64,000 nucleotides of DNA from Ectobius pallidus (lineage: Eukaryota; Arthropoda; Insecta; Blattodea; Ectobiidae), in the NCBI GenBank assembly GCA_964059195.1, contig CAXKWD010000002.1:165918559-165982558 (forward strand). Direction: 5' to 3'. Each line of letters begins with the position of its first letter. Position 1 is the stretch's first letter. This document shows, piece by piece, positions 27,824 to 40,500 of this stretch. The notes below the pieces were generated by a model. The model ran no database searches, was not told where the DNA came from, and worked only from the letters and a program-made list of their open reading frames with translations. The position numbers were made by a program, and so were the translations under genes.

Positions 27824-28286
27824 CTAGTACATAAAAACTCCCAAGAGACGAACGTCAAAACATTTCATTGCGAATAAAAGCGTGTAGATCAACAATAAAA
27901 ATGTACCATAGTTTACGAGATAACGGCTGTCGAACCGTTGAAAACGACTCACACGAAAAAAGTCGTATCGGTAAAAATAACATCTTTTTCAAATCCGCAT
28001 ACTCACAGCATAAAAGAAACTTTCGGAAATAAAACTAAAATCGACGCTAACGGAAGTTGGCTGGGCTGAGAATCCCGGGAAGGCATGCAGCTTCTATTAA
28101 AGCACAGGATTGTATAAGAGTGGAAAAAGAACAGTTTCAACTGCTTTTGCATATAAACTTATGTTTCCTCGGAAACACAATACATTTTTGAGATTATATT
28201 GTTAATGTAAAAACAATATTTTTTATTCTTGGAGATGAAAGTCGCGCAGGATTTTAGAAAAGTCGAAATAAAACCATTTTATCAGC
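27824..28286 (+). repeat. Monomer type H (reference)
   Basis: Diagnostics: GTGTAGATCAAC, AAAGTCGTATCGG, TTTTTCAAATCC, GTTGGCTGGGC and ACACAATACATTTTT. Confidence 0.85.
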
Positions 28287-28749
28287 CTAGTACATAAAAA
28301 CTCCCAAGAGACGAACGTCATAACATTTCATTGCGAATAAAAGCGTGTACATCAACAATAAAAATGTACCATAGTTTACGAGATAACGGCTGTCGAACCG
28401 TTGAAAACGCCTCGCACGAAAAAAGTCATATCGGCAAAAATAACATGTTTTACAATTCTGCACACTCACAGCATAAAAGAAACTTTCGGAAATAAAAATA
28501 AAATCGACGCTTACGGAAGTTGGTAGGGCTGAGAATCCCGGGAAGGCATGCAGCTTCTATAAAAGCGGAGGATTGTATAAAAGTGGATAAAAAAAGTTTC
28601 AACTGCCTTTGGCATATAAACTTATGTTTCCTCGGAAACACAAGACATTTTTGAGATTATATTGTTAATGTAAAAACAATATTTTTTATTCTTGGAGATG
28701 AAAATCGCGCAGGATTTTAGAAAAGTCGAAATAAAACCATTTTATCAGC
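28287..28749 (+). repeat. Monomer type I (reference)
   Basis: Diagnostics: GCCTCGCAC, TTTACAATTCTGCACACTC, GTTGGTAGGGC and GTATAAAAGTGGATAAAAAA. Related copies elsewhere have ACCGTAG where this one has ACCATAG. Confidence 0.85.
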
Positions 28750-29212
28750 CTAGTACATAAAAACTCCCAATATACGAACGTCATAACATTTCATTGCGAA
28801 TAAAAGCGTGTACATCAACAATAAAAATGTACCATAGTTTACGAGATAACGGCTGTCGAACCGTTGAAAACGACTCACACGAAAAAAGTCTTATCGGCAA
28901 AAATAACATCTTTTATAATTCCGCATACTCACAGCATAAATGAAACTTTCGGATATAAAAATAAAATCGACGCTAACGGAAGTTGGCAAGGCTGAGAATC
29001 CCGGGAAGGCATGCAGCTTCTATTAAAGCACAGGATTGTATAAGAGTGGAAAAAGAACAGTTTCAACTGCTTTTGCATATAAACTTATGTTTCCTCGGAA
29101 ACACAAGACATTTTTGAGATTATATTGTTAATGTAAAAACAATTTTTTTTATTCTTGGAGATGAAAGTCGCGCAGGATTTTAGAAAAGTCGAAATAAAAC
29201 CATTTTATCAGC
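28750..29212 (+). repeat. Monomer type J (reference)
   Basis: Diagnostics: CCCAATATACGAACG, AAAGTCTTATCGG, TTTCGGATATAAAAAT, GTTGGCAAGGC and CAATTTTTTTTATTC. Confidence 0.85.
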
Positions 29213-29677
29213 CTAGTACATAAAAACTCCCAAGAGACGAACGTCATAACATTTCATTTCGTATAAAACCGTGTACATCAACAATAAAAATGTCCCGTAG
29301 TTTACAAGATAACGGCTGTCGAACCGTTGAAAACGCCTCGCACGAAAAAAGTCATATCGGCAAAAATAACATCTTTTTCAATTCCGCACACTCACGGCAT
29401 AAAAGAAACTTTCGGAAATAAAAATAAAATCGACGCTTACGAAAGTTGGCATGGCTGAGAATCCCGTGAAGGCATGCAGCTTGTATAAAAGCGCAGGATT
29501 TTATAACAGTGTAAAAAAAAAACAGTTTCAACTGCCTTAGGCATATAAACTTGTTTCCTCGGAAACACAAGACATTTTTGAGATTATATTGTTAATGTAA
29601 AAACAATTTTTTTTAATTCTTGGAGATGAAAATCGCGCAGGATTTTACAAAAGTCGAAATAAAACCATTTTATCAGC
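29213..29677 (+). repeat. Monomer type K (reference)
   Basis: Diagnostics: CGTATAAAACCG, GTCCCGTAGTTTACAAG, ACTCACGGCATAAAAG, TTGGCATGGCTG, CCCGTGAAGG and TTGTATAAAAGCGCAGG. A run of A near 29514 varies in length between copies. Confidence 0.85.
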
Positions 29678-32600
29678 CTAGTACATAAAAACTCCCAAGA
29701 GACGAACGTCATAACATTTCATTGCGTATAAAACCGTGTACATCAACAATAAAAATGTACCATAGTTTACAAGATAACGGCTGTCGAACCGTTGAAAACG
29801 CCTCGCACGAAAAAAGTCACATCGGCAAAAATAACATCTTTTACATTTCCGCACACTCACAGCATAAAAAAACTTTCGGAAATAAAAATAAAAATCGACG
29901 CTTACGAAAGTTGGCAGGGCTGAGAATCCCGGGAAGGGATGCAGCTTCTATAAAAACGGAGGATTGTATAAAACTGGAAAAAAAAAAGTTTCAACTGCCT
30001 TTGGCATATAAACTTATGTTTCCTCGGAAACACAAGACATTTTTGAGATTATATTGTTAATGTAAAAACAATATTTTTTATTTTTGGAGATGAAAATCGC
30101 GCAGGATTTTAGAAAAGTCGAAATAAAACCATTTTATCAGCCTAGTACATAAAAACTCCCAAGAGACGAACGTCATAACATTTCATTGCCAATAAAAGCG
30201 TGTACATCAACAATAAAAATGTACCATAGTTTACGAGATAACGGCTGTCGAACCGTTGAAAACGACTCACACGAAAAAAGTCATATCGGCAAAAATAACA
30301 TCTTTTATAATTCCGCATACTCACAACATAAAAGAAACTTTCGGAAATAAAAATAAAATCGACGCTAATGGAAGTTGGCAGGGCTGAGAATCCCGGGAAG
30401 GCATGCAGCTTCTATTAAAGCGCAGGTTTGTATACGATTGGAAAAAGAACAGTTTCAACTGCTTTTGCATATAAACTTATGTTTCCTCGGAAACACAAGA
30501 CATTTTTGACATTATATTGTTTATGTAAAAACAATATTTTTCATTCTTGGAGATGAAAGTCGCGCAGGATTTTAGAAAAGTCGATATAAAACCATTTTAT
30601 CAGCCTAGTACATAAAAACTCCCAAAAGACGATCGTCAAAACATTTCATTGCGAATAAAAGCGTGTACATCAACAATAAAAATGTACCATAGTTTACGAG
30701 ATAACGGCTGTCGAACCGTTGAAAACAACTCACACGAAAAAAGTCATATCGGTAAAAATAACATCTTTTTGAAATCCGCATACTCACAGCATAAAATATA
30801 CTTTCGGAAATAAAACTAAAATCGACGCTAACGGAAGTTGGCAGGGCTGAGAATCCCGGGAAGGCATGCAGCTTCTATTAAAGCGCAGGATTGTATAAGA
30901 GTGGAAAAAGAACAGTTTCAACTGCTTTTGCATATAAACTTATGTTTCCTCGGAAACACAAGACATTTTTGAGATTATATTGTTAATGTAAAAACAATAT
31001 TTTTTATTCTTGGAGATGAAAGTCGCGCAGGATTTTAGAAAAGTCGAAATAAAACCATTTTATCAGCCTAGTACATAAAAACTCCCAAGAGACGAACGTC
31101 AAAACATTTCATTGCGAATAAAAGCGTGTAGATCAACAATAAAAATGTACCATAGTTTACGAGATAACGGCTGTCGAACCGTTGAAAACGACTCACACGA
31201 AAAAAGTCGTATCGGTAAAAATAACATCTTTTTCAAATCCGCATACTCACAGCATAAAAGAAACTTTCGGAAATAAAACTAAAATCGACGCTAACGGAAG
31301 TTGGCTGGGCTGAGAATCCCGGGAAGGCATGCAGCTTCTATTAAAGCACAGGATTGTATAAGAGTGGAAAAAGAACAGTTTCAACTGCTTTTGCATATAA
31401 ACTTATGTTTCCTCGGAAACACAATACATTTTTGAGATTATATTGTTAATGTAAAAACAATATTTTTTATTCTTGGAGATGAAAGTCGCGCAGGATTTTA
31501 GAAAAGTCGAAATAAAACCATTTTATCAGCCTAGTACATAAAAACTCCCAAGAGACGAACGTCATAACATTTCATTGCGAATAAAAGCGTGTACATCAAC
31601 AATAAAAATGTACCATAGTTTACGAGATAACGGCTGTCGAACCGTTGAAAACGCCTCGCACGAAAAAAGTCATATCGGCAAAAATAACATCTTTTACAAT
31701 TCTGCACACTCACAGCATAAAAGAAACTTTCGGAAATAAAAATAAAATCGACGCTTACGGAAGTTGGTAGGGCTGAGAATCCCGGGAAGGCATGCAGCTT
31801 CTATAAAAGCGGAGGATTGTATAAAAGTGGATAAAAAAAGTTTCAACTGCCTTTGGCATATAAACTTATGTTTCCTCGGAAACACAAGACATTTTTGAGA
31901 TTATATTGTTAATGTAAAAACAATATTTTTTATTCTTGGAGATGAAAATCGCGCAGGATTTTAGAAAAGTCGAAATAAAACCATTTTATCAGCCTAGTAC
32001 ATAAAAACTCCCAATATACGAACGTCATAACATTTCATTGCGAATAAAAGCGTGTACATCAACAATAAAAATGTACCATAGTTTACGAGATAACGGCTGT
32101 CGAACCGTTGAAAACGACTCACACGAAAAAAGTCTTATCGGCAAAAATAACATCTTTTATAATTCCGCATACTCACAGCATAAATGAAACTTTCGGATAT
32201 AAAAATAAAATCGACGCTAACGGAAGTTGGCAAGGCTGAGAATCCCGGGAAGGCATGCAGCTTCTATTAAAGCACAGGATTGTATAAGAGTGGAAAAAGA
32301 ACAGTTTCAACTGCTTTTGCATATAAACTTATGTTTCCTCGGAAACACAAGACATTTTTGAGATTATATTGTTAATGTAAAAACAATTTTTTTTATTCTT
32401 GGAGATGAAAGTCGCGCAGGATTTTAGAAAAGTCGAAATAAAACCATTTTATCAGCCTAGTACATAAAAACTCCCAAGAGACGAACGTCATAACATTTCA
32501 TTGCGTATAAAACCGTGTACATCAACAATAAAAATGTCCCGTAGTTTACAAGATAACGGCTGTCGAACCGTTGAAAACGCCTCGCACGAAAAAAGTCATA

Positions 32601-32920
32601 TCGGCAAAGATAACATCTTTTTCAATTCCGCACACTCACGGCATAAAAGAAACTTTCGGAAATAAAAATAAAATCGACGCTTACGAAAGTTGGCATGGCT
32701 GAGAATCCCGTGAAGGCATGCAGCTTGTATAAAAGCGCAGGATTTTATAACAGTGTAAAAAAAAACAGTTTCAACTGCCTTAGGCATATAAACTTGTTTC
32801 CTCGGAAACACAAGACATTTTTGAGATTATATTGTTAATGTAAAAACAATTTTTTTTAATTCTTGGAGATGAAAATCGCGCAGGATTTTACAAAAGTCGA
32901 AATAAAACCATTTTATCAGC
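29678..32920 (+). repeat. HOR copy 7, 7-mer (A B C H I J K)
   Basis: Monomers begin at 29678, 30142, 30605, 31068, 31531, 31994 and 32457. D to G are missing: the C tail at about 31010 runs directly into an H monomer at 31068. The span is 7 x 463 plus 2 bp. A and C have haplogroup-3 variants (AAAACGGAGG, AAACTGG; AACCGTTGAAAACAACTC). Confidence 0.86.
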
Positions 32921-35900
32921 CTAGTACATAAAAACTCCCAAGAGACGAACGTCATAACATTTCATTGCGTATAAAACCGTGTACATCAACAATAAAAATG
33001 TACCATAGTTTACAAGATAACGGCTGTCGAACCGTTGAAAACGCCTCGCACGAAAAAAGTTACATCGGCTAAAATAACATCTTTTACATTTCCGCACACT
33101 CACAGCATAAAAAAACTTTCGGAAATAAAAATAAAAATCGACGCTTACGAAAGTTGGCAGGGCTGAGAATCCCGGGAAGGGATGCAGCTTCTATAAAAAC
33201 GGAGGATTGTATAAAACTGGAAAAAAAAAGTTTCAACTGCCTTTGGCATATAAACTTATGTTTCCTCGGAAACACAAGACATTTTTGAGATTATATTGTT
33301 AATGTAAAAACAATATTTTTTATTTTTGGAGATGAAAATCGCGCAGGATTTTAGAAAAGTCGAAATAAAACCATTTTATCAGCCTAGTACATAAAAACTC
33401 CCAAGAGACGAACGTCATAACATTTCATTGCCAATAAAAGCGTGTACATCAACAATAAAAATGTACCATAGTTTACGAGATAACGGCTGTCGAACCGTTG
33501 AAAACGACTCACACGAAAAAAGTCATATCGGCAAAAATAACATCTTTTATAATTCCGCATACTCACAACATAAAAGAAACTTTCGGAAATAAAAATAAAA
33601 TCGACGCTAATGGAAGTTGGCAGGGCTGAGAATCCCGGGAAGGCATGCAGCTTCTATTAAAGCGCAGGTTTGTATACGATTGGAAAAAGAACAGTTTCAA
33701 CTGCTTTTGCATATAAACTTATGTTTCCTCGGAAACACAAGACATTTTTGACATTATATTGTTTATGTAAAAACAATATTTTTTATTCTTGGAGATGAAA
33801 GTCGCGCAGGATTTTAGAAAAGTCGATATAAAACCATTTTATCAGCCTAGTACATAAAAACTCCCAAAAGACGATCGTCAAAACATTTCATTGCGAATAA
33901 AAGCGTGTACATCAACAATAAAAATGTACCATAGTTTACGAGATAACGGCTGTCGAACCGTTGAAAACAACTCACACGAAAAAAGTCATATCGGTAAAAA
34001 TAACATCTTTTTGAAATCCGCATACTCACAGCATAAAATATACTTTCGGAAATAAAACTAAAATCGACGCTAACGGAAGTTGGCAGGGCTGAGAATCCCG
34101 GGAAGGCATGCAGCTTCTATTAAAGCGCAGGATTGTATAAGAGTGGAAAAAGAACAGTTTCAACTGCTTTTGCATATAAACTTATGTTTCCTCGGAAACA
34201 CAAGACATTTTTGAGATTATATTGTTAATGTAAAAACAATATTTTTTATTCTTGGAGATGAAAATCGCTCAGGATTTTAGAAAAGTCGAAATGAAACCAT
34301 TTTATCAGCCCAGTACATAAAAACTCCCAAGAGACGAACGTCATAACATTTCATTGCGAATAAAAGCGTGTACATCAACAATAAAAATGTACCATAGTTT
34401 ACGAGATAACGGCTGTCGAACCGTTGAAAACGACTCAAACGAAAAAAGTCATATCGGCAAAAATAACATCTTTTATAATTCCGCATACTCACAGCATAAA
34501 TGAAACTTTCGGAAATAAAAATAAAATCGACGCTAACGGAAGTTGGCAGGGCTGAGAATCCCGGGAAGGCATGCAGCTTCTATTAAAGCGCAGGTTTGTA
34601 TACGATTGGAAAAAGAACAGTTTCAACTGCTTTTGCATATAAACTTATGTTTCCTCGGAAACACAAGACATTTTTGACATTATATTGTTTATGTAAAAAC
34701 AATATTTTTTATTCTTGGAGATGAAAGTCGCGCAGGATTTTAGAAAAGTCGATATAAAACCATTTTATCAGCCTAGTACATAAAAACTCCCAAAAGACGA
34801 TCGTCAAAACATTTCATTGCGAATAAAAGCGTGTACATCAACAATAAAAATGTACCATAGTTTACGAGATAACGGCTGTCGAACCGTTGAAAACGACTCA
34901 CACGAAAAAAGTCATATCGGTAAAAATAACATCTTTTTGAAATCCGCATACTCACAGCATAAAATAAACTTTCGGAAATAAAACTAAAATCGACGCTAAC
35001 GGAAGTTGGCAGGGCTGAGAATCCCGGGAAGGCATGCAGCTTCTATTAAAGCGCAGGATTGTATAAGAGTGGAAAAAGAACAGTTTCAACTGCTTTTGCA
35101 TATAAACTTATGTTTCCTCGGAAACACAAGACATTTTTGAGATTATATTGTTAATGTAAAAACAATATTTTTTATTCTTGGAGATGAAAATCGCTCAGGA
35201 TTTTAGAAAAGTCCTAATGAAACCATTTTATCAGCCCAGAACATAAAAACTCCCAAGAGACGAACGTCATAACATTTCATTGCGAATAAAAGCGTGTACA
35301 TCAACAATAAAAATGTACCATAGTTCACGAGATAACGGCTGTCGAACCGTTGAAAACGACTCAAACGAAAAAATTCATATCGGCAAAAATAACATCTTTT
35401 ATAATTCCGCATACTCACAGCATAAATGAAACTTTCGGAAATAAAAATAAAATCGACGCTAACGGAAGTTGGCAGGGCTGAGAATCCCGGGAAGGCATGC
35501 AGCTTCTATTAAAGAACAGGATTGTATAAGATTGGAAAAAGAACAGTTTCATCTGCTTTTGCATATAAACTTATGTTTCCTCGGAAACACAAGACATTTT
35601 TGAGATTATATTGTTAATGTAAAATCAATATTTTTTATTCTTGGAGATGAAAGTCGCGCAGGATTTTAGAAAAGTCGATATAAAACCATTTTATCAGCCT
35701 AGTACATAAAAACTCCCAAGAGACGAACGTCAAAACATTTCATTGCGAATAAAAGCGTGTACATCAACAATAAAAATGTACCATAGTTTACGAGATAACG
35801 GCTGTCGAACCGTTGAAAACGACTCACACGGAAAAAGTCATATCGGTAAAAATAACATCTTTTTGAAATCCGCATACTCACAGCATAAAATAAACTTTCG

Positions 35901-37550
35901 GAAATAAAACTAAAATCGACGCTAACGGAAGTTGGCAGGGCTGAGAATCCCGGGAAGGCATGCAGCTTCTATTAAAGCGCAGGATTGTATAAGAGTGGAA
36001 AAAGAACAGTTTCAACTGCTTTTGCATATAAACTTATGTTTCCTCGGAAACACAAGACATTTTTGAGATTATATTGTCAATGTAAAAACAATATTTTTTA
36101 TTCTTGGAGATGAAAATCGCTCAGGATTTTAGAAAAGTCGAAATGAAACCATTTTATCAGCCCAGTACATAAAAACTCCCAAGAGACGAACGTCATAACA
36201 TTTCATTGCGAATAAAATCGTGTACATCAACAATAAAAATGTACCATAGTTTACGAGATAACGGCTGTCGAACCGTTGAAAACGACTCAAACGAAAAAAT
36301 TCATATCGGCAAAAATAACATCTTTTATAATTCCGCATACTCACAGCATAAATGAAACTTTCGGAAATAAAAATAAAATCGACGCTAACGGAAGTTGGCA
36401 GGGCTGAGAATCCCGGGAAGGCATGCAGCTTCTATTAAAGAACAGGATTGTATAAGAGTGGAAAAAGAACAGTTTCAACTGCTTTTGCATATAAACTTAT
36501 GTTTCCTCGGAAACACAAGACATTTTTGAGATTATATTGTTAATGTAAAATCAATATTTTTTATTCTTGGAGATGAAAGTCGCGCAGGATTTTAGAAAAG
36601 TCGATATAAAACCATTTTATCAGCCTAGTACATAAAAACTCCCAAGAGACGAACGTCAAAACATTTGATTGCGAATAAAAGCGTGTACATCAACAATAAA
36701 AATGTACCATAGTTTACGAGATAACGGCTGTCGAACCGTTGAAAACGACTCACACGAAAAAAGTCGTATCGGTAAAAATAACATCCTTTTCAAATCCGCA
36801 TACTCACAGCATAAAAGAAACTTTCGGAAATAAAACTAAAATCGACGCTAACGGAAGTTGGCAGGGCTGAGAATCCCGGGAAGGCATGCAGGTTCTATTA
36901 AAGCACAGGATTGTATAAGAGTGGAAAAAGAACAGTTTCAACTGCTTTTGCATATAAACTTATGTTTCCTCGGAAACACAAGACATTTTTGAGATTATAT
37001 TGTTAATGTAAAAACAATATTTTTTATTCTTGGAGATGAAAGTCGCGCAGGATTTTAGAAAAGTCGAAATAAAACCATTTTATCAGCCTAGTACATAAAA
37101 ACTCCCAAGAGACGAACGTCATAACATTTCATTGCGAATAAAACCGTGTACATCAACAATAAAAATGTACCGTAGTTTACGAGATAACGGCTGTCGAACC
37201 GTTGAAAACGCCTCGCACGAAAAAAGTCATATCGGCAAAGATAACATCTTTTTCAATTCCGCACACTCACGGCATAAAAGAAACTTTCGGAAATAAAAAT
37301 AAAATCGACGCTTACGAAAGTTGGCATGGCTGAGAATCCCGGGAAGGCATGCAGCTTGTATAAAAGCACAGGATTTTATAACAGTGTAAAAAAAACAGTT
37401 TCAACTGCCTTTGGCATATAAACTTGTTTCCTCGGAAACACAAGACATTTTTGAGATTATATTGTTAATGTAAAAACAATTTTTTTTAATTCTTGGAGAT
37501 GAAAATCGCGCAGGATTTTACAAAAGTCGAAATAAAACCATTTTATCAGC
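32921..37550 (+). repeat. HOR copy 8, degenerate 10-mer
   Basis: The copy begins with regular A, B, C and D monomers of haplogroup 3 (32921 to 34772). It then alternates E-like and D-like monomers (34773 E/C, 35236 D, 35699 mosaic, 36162 D), followed by a G-like unit at 36625 and a K-like unit at 37088 that keeps GCGAATAAAACCG. Several D tails end like F (AAAGAACAGG, GTAAAATCAATA). The ten-monomer spacing is exact although the A-to-K order is lost, so the homogenised core ends within this copy. Confidence 0.8.
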
Positions 37551-40500
37551 CTAGTACATAAAAACTCCCAAGAGACGAACGTCATAACATTTCATTGCGA
37601 ATAAAACCGTGTACATCAACAATAAAAATGTACCGTAGTTTACGAGATAACGGCTGTCGAACCGTTGAAAACGCCTCGCACGAAAAAAGTTACATCGGCA
37701 AAAATAACATATTTTACATTTCCGCACACTCACAGCATAAAAAAACTTTCAGAAATAAAAATAAAAATCGACGCTTACGAAAGTTGGCAGGGCTGAGAAT
37801 CCCGGGAAGGGATGCAGCTTCTATAAAAGCGGAGGATTGTATAAAAGTGGAAAAAAAAAGTTTCAACTGCCTTTGGCATATAAACTTATGTTTCCTCGGA
37901 AACACAAGACATTTTTGAGATTATATTGTTAATGTAAAAACAATATTTTTTATTCTTGGAGATGAAAATCGCGCAGGATTTTAGAAAAGTCGAAATAAAA
38001 CCATTTTATCAGCCTAGTACATAAAAACTCCCAAGAGACGAACGTCATAACATTTCATTGCGAATAAAAGCGTGTACATCAACAATAAAAAAGTACCATA
38101 GTTTACGAGATAACGGCTGTCGAACCGTTGAAAACGACTCACACGAAAAAAGTCATATCGGCAAAAATAACAACTTTTATAATTCCGCATACTCACAGCA
38201 TAAAAGAAACTTTCGGAAATAAAAATAAAATCGACGCTAATGGATGTTGGCAGGGCTGAGAATCCCGGGAAGGCATGCAGCTTCTATTAAAGCGCAGGAT
38301 TGTATACGATTGGAAAAAGAACAGTTTCAACTGCTTTTGCATATAAACTTATGTTTCCTCGGAAACACAAGACATTTTTGAGATTATATTGTTTATGTAA
38401 AAACAATATTTTTTATTCTTGGAGATGAAAGTCGCGCAGGATTTTAGAAAAGTCGATATAAAACCATTTTATCAGCCTAGTACATAAAAACTCCCAAAAA
38501 ACGATCGTCAAAACATTTCATTGCGAATAAAAGCGTGTACATCAACAATAAAAATGTACCATAGTTTAAGAGATAACGGCTATCGAACCGTTGAAAACGA
38601 CTCAAACGAAAAAAGTCATATCGGCAAAAATAACATCTTTTATAATTCCGCATACTCACAGCATAAATGAAACTTTCGGAAATAAAAATAAAATCGACGC
38701 TAACGGAAGTTGGCAGGGCTGAGAATCCCGGGAAGGCATGCAGCTTCTATTAAAGAACAGGATTGTATAAGAGTGGAAAAAGAACAGTTTCAACTGCTTT
38801 TGCATATAAACTTATGTTTCCTCGGAAACACAAGACATTTTTGAGATTATATTGTTAATGTAAAATCAATATTTTTTATTCTTGGAGATGAAAGTCGCGC
38901 AGGATTTTAGAAAAGTCGATATAAAACCATTTTATCAGCCTAGTACATAAAAACTCCCAAGAGACGAACGTCAAAACATTTCATTGCGAATAAAAGCGTG
39001 TACATCAACAATAAAAATGTACCATAGTTTACGAGATAACGGCTGTCGAACCGTTGAAAACGACTCACACGAAAAAAGTCGTATCGGTAAAAATAACATC
39101 TTTTTCAAATCCGCATACTCACAGCATAAAAGAAACTTTCGGAAATAAAACTAAAATCGACGCTAACGGAAGTTGGCAGGGCTGAGAATCCCGGGAAGGC
39201 ATGCAGCTTCTATTAAAGCACAGGATTGTATAAGAGTGGAAAAAGAACAGTTTCAACTGCTTTTGCATATAAACTTATGTTTCCTCGGAAACACAAGACA
39301 TTTTTGAGATTATATTGTTAATGTAAAAACAATATTTTTTATTCTTGGAGATGAAAGTCGCGCAGGATTTTAGAAAAGTCGAAATAAAACCATTTTATCA
39401 GCCTAGTACATAAAAACTCCCAAGAGACGAACGTCAAAACATTTCATTGCGAATAAAAGCGTGTAGATCAACAATAAAAATGTACCATAGTTTACGAGAT
39501 AACGGCTGTCGAACCGTTGAAAACGACTCACACGAAAAAAGTCGTATCGGTAAAAATAACATCTTTTTCAAATCCGCATACTCACAGCATAAAAGAAACT
39601 TTCGGAAATAAAACTAAAATCGACGCTAACGGAAGTTGGTAGGGCTGAGAATCCCGGGAAGGCATGCAGCTTCTATTAAAGCACAGGATTGTATAAGAGT
39701 GGAAAAAGAACAGTTTCAACTGCTTTTGCATATAAACTTATGTTTCCTCGGAAACACAATACATTTTTGAGATTATATTGTTAATGTAAAAACAATATTT
39801 TTTATTCTTGGAGATGAAAGTCGCGCAGGATTTTAGAAAAGTCGAAATAAAACCATTTTATCAGCCTAGTACATAAAAACTCCCAAGAGACGAACGTCAT
39901 AACATTTCATTGCGAATAAAAGCGTGTACATCAACAATAAAAATGTACCATAGTTTACGAGAAAACGGCTGTCGAACCGTTGAAAACGACTCACACGAAA
40001 AAAGTCATATCGGCAAAAATAACATCTTTTATAATTCCGCATACTCACAGCATAAAAGAAACTTTCGGAAATAAAAATAAAATCGACGCTAATGGAAGTT
40101 GGCAGGGCTGAGAATCCCGGGAAGGCATGCAGCTTCTATTAAAGCGCAGGTTTATATACGATTGGAAAAAGAACAGTTTCAACTGCTTTTGCATATAAAC
40201 TTATGTTTCCTCGGAAACACAAGACATTTTTTACATTATATTGTTTATGTAAAAACAATATTTTTTATTCTTGGAGATGAAAGTCGCGCAGGATTTTAGA
40301 AAAGTCGATATAAAACCATTTTATCAGCCTAGTACATAAAAACTCCCAAAAGACGATCGTCAAAACATTTCATTGCGAATAAAAGCGTGTACATCAACAA
40401 TAAAAATGTACCATAGTTTACGAGATAACGGCTGTCGAACCGTTGATAACGACTCACACGAAAAAAGTCATATCGGTAAAAATAACATCTTTTTGAAATC

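Larger units (their letters stand above)
24584..29677 (+). repeat. HOR copy 6, complete 11-mer reference (A to K)
   Basis: This is the only copy in the window with all eleven monomer types in order and no hybrid. It spans 5094 bp, that is 11 x 463 plus one net base: one base lost in A (AAAATTACC for AAAATGTACC near 24660) and two gained in the A run of K. It is used here as the reference for naming the types. The A and C monomers have haplogroup-1 variants. Confidence 0.9.
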
